Shown here: positions 8,440-14,580 of the stretch, one piece after another
Layout of the letters: each line of letters begins with the position of its first letter
How positions within the stretch are numbered: the first letter of the stretch is position 1
Notes under the pieces: generated by a model
Database searches by the model: none
Seen by the model: only the letters and a program-made list of their open reading frames with translations
Told to the model about the DNA's origin: nothing
Made by a program: the position numbers and the translations under genes
Assembly (NCBI GenBank): GCA_029983625.1
Contig: JASBZF010000020.1
Coordinates: 1-20,876, forward strand
Length of the DNA: 20,876 nucleotides
Direction of reading: 5' to 3'
DNA from: Pauljensenia sp.
GTDB taxonomy: Bacteria; Actinomycetota; Actinomycetes; Actinomycetales; Actinomycetaceae

Positions 8440-8478
8440 CACGGATCCCTTTCAGATCCCCACGAGAAACGAACGAGA

Positions 8479-9597
8479 GTGAACGATTACTACGAAGTCC
8501 TCGGTGTTGCCCGCACTGCAAGTCAGGACGAAATCAAGAAGGCATACAGGAAAAAGGCACGGCAGTTGCATCCTGACTACGCCGGTCCCGAATCTGAAGA
8601 AGCATTCAAAGAAGTCTCAGTCGCGTATGAAACGCTTTCCGACCCTGAGAAACGACAGATGTACGACCTTGGAGGCCCGGATGCTCTGCGCGGAAACGGC
8701 GGAGCCCCCTTCACTTCCGCCGGTGGTTTCTCCGACTTCTTCGACGCCATGTTCTCCGGTTTTTCGGGTGCTTCTCAAGGCCCTGCATCCCGAACGCGAC
8801 GCGGTGCCGATCAACTCATCGGACTGGACATTACCCTTGAAGATGCCACCTTCGGGGCGAAGAAATCAGTATCTTTCGGAACCTACGTGGTCTGTTCGAC
8901 CTGCTCAGGTTCCATGTGTGAACCGGGGACTCATCCGATCGTGTGCCACACCTGTTCGGGAAGCGGCTCGGTGACTCGCATCCAAAACACTCTCTTTGGT
9001 CGAATGCAATCGCACGGGCCATGCCCTAGCTGTGAAGGATACGGGACGCTTATTGAAAAACCCTGTCATGAATGCGCAGGTCAGGGGCGCGTGAGGACGC
9101 GGCGCACACTGTCAATTGACGTTCCGGTTGGTGTGGACGAGGGCGCGCGCATTCGTGTGATGGGCGAAGCGGAGGTCGGTCCCGGTGGCGGCCCGCAGGG
9201 CGATCTTTACCTTGAGGTCCACGAACTGAGGCACGAGGTATTTGATCGGCGCGGAGACGATCTTCATGCCTGGATCACTATCCCGATGACGACGGCCGCT
9301 CTTGGCACCGAATTTGAACTCAGCACCCTCGATGGTCCTCAGATGGTGACTATTGAAGCGGGAACGCAACCCAACGCCGACATCGTGGTCAAGGGACTGG
9401 GAGTCGGTCGTCTCCAACGTCCCGGACGCGGTGATCTCCACGTCCACATTGACGTGGCGATCCCAACGAAACTCGATGAACGTTCACGTGAACTTCTGGA
9501 AGAACTTGCTGAACTTCGTAAGGAAACACGTGTGGAACCGAAGCATCGCGAACAGGGTGTTTTTGGCAAGCTCAAAGAGAAACTGACGGGTCAGTGA
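8479..9597 (+). CDS. dnaJ: Chaperone protein DnaJ
   Basis: Hsp40 co-chaperone that delivers substrates to DnaK and stimulates its ATPase; 372 residues. Domains in order are the J domain (2-65, HPD at 31-33), a Gly/Phe-rich linker (about 65-102), and a zinc-finger region with four Cys pairs (139/142, 156/159, 182/185, 196/199). Two C-terminal substrate-binding barrels follow, with PQGDLYLEVHELRHEVFDR and PGRGDLHVHIDV, then a charged tail. The first zinc repeat is degenerate (CSTCSGSM, followed by an extra Cys147). It starts with GTG. Linkage to hrcA rather than dnaK suggests the DnaJ2-type copy typical of actinobacteria. The stop overlaps the rsmE start by four bases (GTGA). Confidence 0.97.
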   Translation: MNDYYEVLGVARTASQDEIKKAYRKKARQLHPDYAGPESEEAFKEVSVAYETLSDPEKRQMYDLGGPDALRGNGGAPFTSAGGFSDFFDAMFSGFSGASQGPASRTRRGADQLIGLDITLEDATFGAKKSVSFGTYVVCSTCSGSMCEPGTHPIVCHTCSGSGSVTRIQNTLFGRMQSHGPCPSCEGYGTLIEKPCHECAGQGRVRTRRTLSIDVPVGVDEGARIRVMGEAEVGPGGGPQGDLYLEVHELRHEVFDRRGDDLHAWITIPMTTAALGTEFELSTLDGPQMVTIEAGTQPNADIVVKGLGVGRLQRPGRGDLHVHIDVAIPTKLDERSRELLEELAELRKETRVEPKHREQGVFGKLKEKLTGQ

Positions 9598-10367
9598 CTC
9601 GGCCAGTCTTCTTCTGTGAAGATCGCGGGCTTGATCATGCCGTTTTCGGTGATCTCCTCAGACTTGACGGGGACGAAGGCCGACACGCGGCGACCGTGAA
9701 GCGAATCGCGTGCGGTGAAGAAATCGACCTGGTTGACGGTTACGGAACCCGAGCGGTATGCGAAGTATGCGCGGCAGATCCTCAGGGGCTTTCCCTGCGT
9801 GTTTTATCTTGTGTCACGGAAGCGAAATCGCAGCCACAACTCCTCCTTGTTCAAGCACTCGCTAAGGGAGGACGAGATGAACAGGCAATTGAGACCTGTA
9901 CGGAAATCGGGATCGACGCGGTCATTCCGTGGCAATCCGATCGCGCGATTGTGAGATGGGTAGGGCATAAAGCGCATAAAGGTCAGGCCAAGTGGCTTTC
10001 GGTTGTGCGCGCAGCCGCGAAACAGGCTCGCAGAGCTTTTATTCCCGAGGTTGCCGAAGTTCTTCACACTCAGGCTCTTCTTGGCTTTGTCCGCACAGCA
10101 CGTAATTCTGATTCCCTGGTGCTTGTGTGTCACGAGGAAGCGAGTCTGTCCCTTACTGACTTCATCGCATCACAGTCCACTCAACTGCGCACAGCTCCCT
10201 CTATCGTGATTCTTATTGGCCCAGAAGGGGGAGTATCACCGAAAGAGACTGCCGCCCTCGTGGAGGCCGGTGCGATCCTTGTGGGACTGGGACGCAACGT
10301 TTTACGCTCCTCTACTGCTGGGGCGGTATGCGTCACGCTCCTTTCGGCAGCTCTTTCGCGAATCTGA
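9594..10367 (+). CDS. rsmE: 16S rRNA m3U1498 methyltransferase RsmE
   Basis: SPOUT-class methyltransferase that methylates U1498 (E. coli numbering) in helix 44 of 16S rRNA; 257 residues. An N-terminal PUA-like domain (to about 75; RHAATVKRIACGEEIDLVDG) is followed by the knotted SAM-binding domain. Its signatures are QALAKGGRDEQAIETCTEIG, AAKQARRAFIPEV, the knot motif LIGPEGG at 207-213 and GLGRNVLRSSTAG at 231-243. The Ser-Ser-Thr-Ala version of the last motif is common in actinobacteria. It starts with GTG overlapping the dnaJ stop, so it is translationally coupled to it. It converges on the epimerase gene with only ten bases between the two stops, leaving no room for a separate terminator. 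Confidence 0.94.
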   Translation: MTRPVFFCEDRGLDHAVFGDLLRLDGDEGRHAATVKRIACGEEIDLVDGYGTRAVCEVCAADPQGLSLRVLSCVTEAKSQPQLLLVQALAKGGRDEQAIETCTEIGIDAVIPWQSDRAIVRWVGHKAHKGQAKWLSVVRAAAKQARRAFIPEVAEVLHTQALLGFVRTARNSDSLVLVCHEEASLSLTDFIASQSTQLRTAPSIVILIGPEGGVSPKETAALVEAGAILVGLGRNVLRSSTAGAVCVTLLSAALSRI

Positions 10368-10377
10368 CCCTTGAGTT

Positions 10378-11277
10378 TTAGCCCAGATCACCACAGATTG
10401 TGAAGGTCATGGAATGTGACTGACCTGGTGCGAGGACGATCAGGTCGTTGTGCGTATTGAAGGCATTGGGTGGGCAGCTCATTGGCTCGACGGCGACCGA
10501 TTGGCGACCGAGGGAATCTGCGGTGAAAACTTGCACCCAGGGGGTATCTGCACTTAAAGAGACAAACTGTGTGTGTGAAGAGTCGCGCAGAGTCACGGTC
10601 CATCCCTCCTGGGGAAGGTCGGTGAAAGCGTGATCGACGACCTGTTCTCCTAGGAGCCGACCCCTTTGGAAGTCACGGTCTAATTCACTGACCGATCGTA
10701 GTGTCACCGGCGTGAGTTCTGCGTCAACTTCGAGGATTGAGCGGGCCGGAATAGTGAGTTCGTAGTTGGCGTTCGGCGCATTGTTGAGCGTGAGATACGG
10801 ATGCGAAGAAACACCGTAGGGTGCGGGTTGATCTGTGATATTCGTGGCGTGAAGTGTCACTGAAAGTCCGCGTTGTGCGTGCAGAGCGTAGGTGACTGCG
10901 GCTTCTAAGGCCCAGGGATATCCGTAACGTGGGACGATGAAGGAGGTCAGGGTCGCTGAATCGTTATCCGCGTGAACGATATTCCAGTCTACCCATGCCA
11001 TCAGTCCGTGCAGGGCAGCACCGGTTGAGGTTTCATTCACGGGCACTTGATATTCGGTGCCTTCCCAGGTGTAGGTACCTTTGGCGATACGATTTGGCCA
11101 AGGCATTAAAGTTTTTCCAAGATAGCCGTCAGGGAGTTCGTCTGCTGCATGTGGCATCACGAGGTCAGCACCCTTGAGTGTGAGTCCTGCGATGCCTGCA
11201 CCGACGGAAACGATTCGTGCTTCGTAAGCTCCCGAACGTAAACGGATCTCAGTGCCTGAAGCTTGTCGTCTTGTCAT
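10378..11277 (-). CDS. Aldose 1-epimerase (galactose mutarotase) family
   Basis: Interconverts alpha and beta anomers of hexoses in the cytoplasm; 299 residues. Catalytic and binding landmarks are MPWPNRIAKGTY (R63), GAALHGLMAWVDW (H90), GVSSHPYLTL (catalytic acid H159) and VAVEPMSCPPNAF (catalytic base E264), all in family order. No signal peptide is seen. ATG 11277 follows GAGGAGG by four bases and overlaps the stop of the upstream lipoprotein gene by four bases (ATGA), so translation is coupled. Physiological sugar unknown; I see no galactose-pathway genes nearby, so I leave the symbol blank. Confidence 0.9.
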   Translation of the reverse strand: MTRRQASGTEIRLRSGAYEARIVSVGAGIAGLTLKGADLVMPHAADELPDGYLGKTLMPWPNRIAKGTYTWEGTEYQVPVNETSTGAALHGLMAWVDWNIVHADNDSATLTSFIVPRYGYPWALEAAVTYALHAQRGLSVTLHATNITDQPAPYGVSSHPYLTLNNAPNANYELTIPARSILEVDAELTPVTLRSVSELDRDFQRGRLLGEQVVDHAFTDLPQEGWTVTLRDSSHTQFVSLSADTPWVQVFTADSLGRQSVAVEPMSCPPNAFNTHNDLIVLAPGQSHSMTFTICGDLG

Positions 11278-12590
11278 GACGCCTCCTCGATTTTGCTGAT
11301 CCATGTCGGATTAATAGCGATCCCCTCAACAACAGATTCTTTCCGATAGGAGTTCAAAGAATCGATGGTGAGGAGTTTTTCTTTATGCCCGTTTGCCCAG
11401 TGATAGCGGGTGAGTTCTATTGGTTGATTGGGGTTTTCCCCATAATCGAGGGCGTAGGCGTAGTTCTTCGTGAGATGGAAGTTTTGGGGCCAGAATTCGT
11501 TGTTGGTGTTTGTTGCTGTGAAGGCAGGACGGGCGATGGCGCTGTCGAGATCGACAACAAATCCTTGGCCACCGAATAAAACGATGTATGCCTTCTGTTC
11601 ATCTTGAAGGAGTTGAGATCCGGTCATATCGTCGGCTCGGAGGCTGATGGGGGTGCCTTCGGTGTCTACCCAAGGAATGACACTTCGTGTGCCGTCGCTG
11701 AGATTCCACATGATGAATGCGGGTGATCCCTGTTTACGTTTGTCGATCTCTTCGGGTGCTGGATAGGCTTCGAGGCGTTGAAAACCGGTGAAATAAATAC
11801 GATCTTCCCGACAGGCGATCTGTGTTGTTCCGCTGAAGCTCTGTTCATCTAAGGGGGCGCTTGCGCGTACTTGGAGTGTATCTGTGGGGTCAGAGGGGAG
11901 GAGCTCGGCAATGAATTGATAGTGCGTCTGTGCATCGGCGGTGATGTGTGAAGGAAGATGTGCAATCGCTTCTTCCCTAAGAGACGGAGCCCAGTTGGTT
12001 TCTCCGACTATGAAGAAACGACCATCGCAGTAGCCGAAGTTAATGAATATTCCCTTGGCTTCCACGTTCCGAAATCCGTGAGAGTCACCGTCAACAAGGT
12101 ATTGGACAAAATCGTTCCCGTTTGTGCCTTCATTGTAGAAAGTGGTGTATCCACCGTCATGGGGATGGGGGTATCGGTCGAGTTCATAGTACTGATATCG
12201 ACGTTCCTGTCGATGAAGACCTGCGTCATCAATGAAACCTTCATGATCGGGCATCGCGAAGTAAATGCCGTCTGAGGTCCACAGGGGAGTTGCGTATTCC
12301 ATAATCCCTGTTTCGAGAATACGGACCTCGGATTTTTCGTTGACGAGGGCGAGGTAACCTGTGTTTCCTTCACCATACCGGGGAATTACTCTGCCGCTGA
12401 GTTGGATTGCAAGAACTGCATCTTCCAGAGAAAAATCTTTGTCAGAAGTGATCTGTGTCAGCTTCCCTGATGTTGGGGAATGCTGAGATGAGACAGAATC
12501 ATTTGCGGAAAGGTGAAAAGTACAGGCGCTTGTAAGGCCAAGGGTCGCAAGGAGAGGAAGAAAAAGAAGTGAAGATCGATTCCTTGTCAT
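11274..12590 (-). CDS. Putative lipoprotein, possible beta-propeller
   Basis: I do not recognise the family. The 438-residue product starts with a lipoprotein signal: basic MTRNR, hydrophobic LLFLPLLATLGL, lipobox LTSAC with lipidated C23. The mature part is rich in Gly, Tyr, Trp and Asp, and has repeated blocks such as YLALVNEKSEVRIL, TPLWTSDGIYFA and GRFFIVGETN. These look like blades of a beta-propeller, though no repeat is regular enough to prove it. ATG 12590 is chosen because AAGGGGGAA lies upstream and Arg residues precede the hydrophobic core; a TTG at 12614 is less likely. The 112-base AT-rich gap upstream (12591-12702) has no clear promoter. The stop is coupled to the aldose epimerase, hinting at an extracytoplasmic role linked to carbohydrate. 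Base composition looks more AT-rich than the flanking housekeeping genes. Confidence 0.85.
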   Translation of the reverse strand: MTRNRSSLLFLPLLATLGLTSACTFHLSANDSVSSQHSPTSGKLTQITSDKDFSLEDAVLAIQLSGRVIPRYGEGNTGYLALVNEKSEVRILETGIMEYATPLWTSDGIYFAMPDHEGFIDDAGLHRQERRYQYYELDRYPHPHDGGYTTFYNEGTNGNDFVQYLVDGDSHGFRNVEAKGIFINFGYCDGRFFIVGETNWAPSLREEAIAHLPSHITADAQTHYQFIAELLPSDPTDTLQVRASAPLDEQSFSGTTQIACREDRIYFTGFQRLEAYPAPEEIDKRKQGSPAFIMWNLSDGTRSVIPWVDTEGTPISLRADDMTGSQLLQDEQKAYIVLFGGQGFVVDLDSAIARPAFTATNTNNEFWPQNFHLTKNYAYALDYGENPNQPIELTRYHWANGHKEKLLTIDSLNSYRKESVVEGIAINPTWISKIEEAS

Positions 12591-12702
12591 TTTTAATTCC
12601 CCCTTACTCCACAACCCATTTTATTCGGATGTCTGAGAATTGCTTGATGTGTTGAGGATGAAATAAAAGATCTGAGAGCGATGTGAAAACTTAGGGAATC
12701 AC

Positions 12703-13092
12703 TCATTGTGATTGAGCGTTTTCGTTAGATTCTATGTTTTCGAGAGATTGGCGCATCATTTCGTCGTGTTTGCGAGCTTCTTCGATAGCTTCTTTCAAAA
12801 ACTCTTCGAGGCTGAGGTTGAGTTCTTCAGCTTTTTCTTTTATTTGTGCGAGTTCTTCGCGAAGGACATCATCTGATAGTGCCTTCGTTTCAGGATAGAG
12901 TTCGTAGAGTTCTTCGAGAGTGCTTGGACTAACTTCGTCTATTGGGGAAATCTGAGCGTTCTGGCTTTGCGGTGCGCTCTGTTCCGTTTCATTGTGCGTC
13001 GGCACGGAGCTACAAGCAGCGGTTGATAAGGCGATACTGCTCAGGCACAGCATGAAGAACAAAGAGGGTTTTGTGGGCGAAAAGTGAAACAT
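12703..13092 (-). CDS. Small putative lipoprotein with helical domain
   Basis: No family recognised. The 129-residue product has a signal (hydrophobic LFFMLCLSSIAL) ending in STAAC, so C27 is the probable lipid anchor; Thr at -3 is less common but tolerated. A Ser/Gln/Asn-rich linker follows. Residues from about 57 on are strongly acidic, Leu-rich and helical (LREELAQIKEKAEELNLSLE, then FLKEAIEEARKHDEMM), a probable coiled coil or short helical hairpin facing the outside of the cell. CAGGAGA lies eight bases before the ATG. It precedes the larger lipoprotein gene on the same strand with a 112-base gap and may be cotranscribed. It also follows the PFL operon on the same strand, but the 141-base gap suggests a separate unit. 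Confidence 0.75.
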   Translation of the reverse strand: MFHFSPTKPSLFFMLCLSSIALSTAACSSVPTHNETEQSAPQSQNAQISPIDEVSPSTLEELYELYPETKALSDDVLREELAQIKEKAEELNLSLEEFLKEAIEEARKHDEMMRQSLENIESNENAQSQ

Positions 13093-13134
13093 CAGTGTCT
13101 CCTGAAACTTCTTAAGAGGAAGACTGCGTATCTC

Positions 13135-13164
13135 ACACTAGCAGCATCTGCATCCGTATGTGAA
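13135..13164 (-). promoter_or_regulatory. Possible promoter of small lipoprotein gene
   Basis: On the minus strand TTCACA (13159-13164) is followed after 18 bases by TAGTGT (13135-13140), then about 42 bases to the ATG. The -35 matches five of six consensus bases; the -10 is weak. The rest of 13093-13233 shows no gene and no strong hairpin that would end the PFL transcript. Confidence 0.3.
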
Positions 13165-13233
13165 GCGCGTCATGTTGTAGTGGCCTGTTGAGGTGTGCTT
13201 CAGGAGAAGAGAATGTGAGAGAGGAGGGGGAAA

Positions 13234-14163
13234 TTAGTGGACTTCAAAGCCTAAGGAACGGAAGTAGTGGCGGACTTTATCGGTTGCTTCGGGGGTCGGG
13301 GGGCGAGTGTCTTCGAGTTCATAGGTCAACCCGAGAGAATGCCACTTGTCGCGCCCCATCTGATGAAAGGGAAGTACCTCAACCCGGTCGATTACGTTTT
13401 TCCATGCGCAGATGATTGCGCCAATCGCTTCGATGTTTTCACGTGAATCGGTGAACTCAGGAACGAGAACGAAACGGATCCACACGCGCGTTTGACCTCG
13501 GGCAGCGAGGCGATGACCGAAGTCAATGGTCGGTTGGAGCTGGCCGGAAGTGAGGCGCTGATACGTTTCAGGAAGTCCTGATTTCAGATCGAGGAGGACA
13601 AGGTCAAGATCGTCAAGCATAGCGTCGTCACAGTTTGCCCCCAAGAATCCAGAGGTATCGAGGCAGGTGTGGACACCCATCTCTTTTGCACCCCGTAGGA
13701 TTTTGCGCACAAACTCCGGCTGCATCATGGCCTCTCCGCCGGAGAGGGTGAGTCCTCCACCCGTCGCTGAGAAAATCCTGCGGTAGCGCTTAATCCGGGC
13801 AAGAATCTCTTGTGTTTCGACCGGGGTGCCGTCTTTCATGAGGAAAGTGTCAGGATTGTGGCAGTAGAGACAACGCAGGCCGCAACCGTTAAGAAAAACG
13901 GTGAGACGTGTTCCGGGGCCATCAACCGCAGTGACGAGTTCCCAGGAATGAACGGAACCAAGATCACCACTGTGCATTTTTTGGAGTCGTTCTGAACGCT
14001 CCACATCGCTGAGTTCGCGCAGCCCGGCGATACCTTGGCCCGAAGTGCGGCCAAGAGGTGCCTCAAAATCTTGATCGCGCCGCTTTGGTGCATCGGGAGC
14101 GAGGGGAAGAGGGACGATGCTTGAGCCGTCGCCGAGGGGAATACCTGTCGATGCTAAAGTCAT
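13234..14163 (-). CDS. pflA: Pyruvate formate-lyase activating enzyme
   Basis: Radical SAM enzyme that abstracts hydrogen from the glycine of the PFL radical domain; oxygen-sensitive, cytoplasmic. The cluster motif is NGCGLRCLYCHNPDTF (C94, C98, C101), preceded by the typical VDGPGTRLTVF. The glycine-rich SAM segment is GGGLTLSGGEAMMQPEF, and LVLLDLKS and VLPFHQMG follow as in E. coli PflA. At 309 residues it carries about 65 extra N-terminal residues relative to E. coli PflA (cluster Cys at 29). The ATG at 14163 has GAGGAA three bases upstream. A later Met at 13977 would remove the extension but has no ribosome binding site. It is the last gene of the pflB-grcA-pflA operon, behind strong hairpins that may reduce its expression. 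Confidence 0.95.
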   Translation of the reverse strand: MTLASTGIPLGDGSSIVPLPLAPDAPKRRDQDFEAPLGRTSGQGIAGLRELSDVERSERLQKMHSGDLGSVHSWELVTAVDGPGTRLTVFLNGCGLRCLYCHNPDTFLMKDGTPVETQEILARIKRYRRIFSATGGGLTLSGGEAMMQPEFVRKILRGAKEMGVHTCLDTSGFLGANCDDAMLDDLDLVLLDLKSGLPETYQRLTSGQLQPTIDFGHRLAARGQTRVWIRFVLVPEFTDSRENIEAIGAIICAWKNVIDRVEVLPFHQMGRDKWHSLGLTYELEDTRPPTPEATDKVRHYFRSLGFEVH

Positions 14164-14170
14164 GGGTTCC

Positions 14171-14184
14171 TCATTGCGCAATGA
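14171..14184 (-). promoter_or_regulatory. 14-bp perfect palindrome before pflA
   Basis: TCATTGCGCAATGA is identical on both strands. Its minus-strand right half runs directly into the pflA Shine-Dalgarno (AATGAGGAA), seven bases before the start codon. It could be an operator or, less likely because it has no loop, an RNA stem masking the ribosome site. Confidence 0.4.
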
Positions 14185-14193
14185 AAAATCGGT

Positions 14194-14240
14194 GGCATTG
14201 TGTGGGGGGGGCGACAGTGCCCTGCGCCCCACACAATGCC
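14194..14240 (-). terminator. Attenuator-like hairpin between grcA and pflA
   Basis: GGCATTGTGTGGGG (14194-14207) and CCCCACACAATGCC (14227-14240) form a perfect 14-bp stem. GGGC/GCCC (14209-14212 with 14219-14222) can add an inner stem. In the minus-strand transcript the stem is followed by ACCGA and five T (14188-14184), a terminator-like layout inside the operon. Partial termination here would make less PflA than PflB and GrcA. Confidence 0.7.
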
Positions 14241-14268
14241 TTCATCAGGATGAAAGCCTGTTCAGGCT
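14241..14268 (-). repeat. Two short perfect hairpins at grcA 3' end
   Basis: TTCATC-AG-GATGAA (14241-14254) and AGCCTG-TT-CAGGCT (14255-14268) are adjacent perfect inverted repeats. The second contains the grcA stop codon. With the large stem beside them they make the whole grcA/pflA gap highly structured, which could protect the grcA 3' end or set a processing site. Confidence 0.45.
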
Positions 14269-14513
14269 GAGTGATGGAAGGTGCGAGAAAGAACGTCGAG
14301 CTGCTGTTCGCGGGTGAGCTTGACGAAGTTCACCGCGTAGCCGGAAACACGGACCGTGAGGTTCGGGTATTTCTCGGGGTGCTCGATGGCATCCTCAAGG
14401 GTGGAACGATCAAGAACGTTGATGTTTGCGTGGTAGAGACCGTCGGTGACACCGCGCTCGGCGCGAGCGGCCTTCATATCTGCGAGACGTTCTTCGTAGG
14501 TCTTGGTGGCCAT
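14262..14513 (-). CDS. grcA: Separate glycyl-radical domain of PFL
   Basis: An 83-residue protein equal to the C-terminal glycyl-radical domain of PFL and to the C-terminal half of E. coli GrcA/YfiD. It has HANINV (residues 28-33), DAIEHPEKYPNLT, and the radical loop RVSGYAV with Gly58 as the expected radical site, then LTREQQLDVLSRTF. The N-terminal 25 residues are charged (KTYEERLADMKAARAERG) and replace the longer N-terminal half of YfiD. ATG 14513 is chosen because AAAGGAG (14521-14527) lies seven bases upstream; the Met two codons earlier touches the ribosome site. The neighbouring PflB lacks this domain, so this protein should be an essential subunit rather than a repair factor; that role is inferred from the two sequences. 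Confidence 0.93.
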   Translation of the reverse strand: MATKTYEERLADMKAARAERGVTDGLYHANINVLDRSTLEDAIEHPEKYPNLTVRVSGYAVNFVKLTREQQLDVLSRTFHHSA

Positions 14514-14545
14514 GTTCATACTCCTTTGCGAGAGGTGGAAGGAAT

Positions 14546-14575
14546 CGGTGGGAGACCTTGGTGTGTCTCCCACCG
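14546..14575 (-). promoter_or_regulatory. Hairpin between pflB and grcA
   Basis: CGGTGGGAGAC (14546-14556) and GTCTCCCACCG (14565-14575) form a perfect 11-bp stem with an eight-base loop, beginning five bases after the pflB stop in the transcript. No T-run follows (ATTCCTTCC), so a stabilising or processing element is more likely than a full terminator. Confidence 0.65.
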
Positions 14576-14580
14576 GGGGG

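Noticed and set aside
13099..13206. CTCCTGAA ... TTCAGGAG inverted repeat around the small lipoprotein promoter region
   Set aside because: The left copy is simply the ribosome site of the lipoprotein gene, and the arms are about 90 bases apart, so a chance match is likely.
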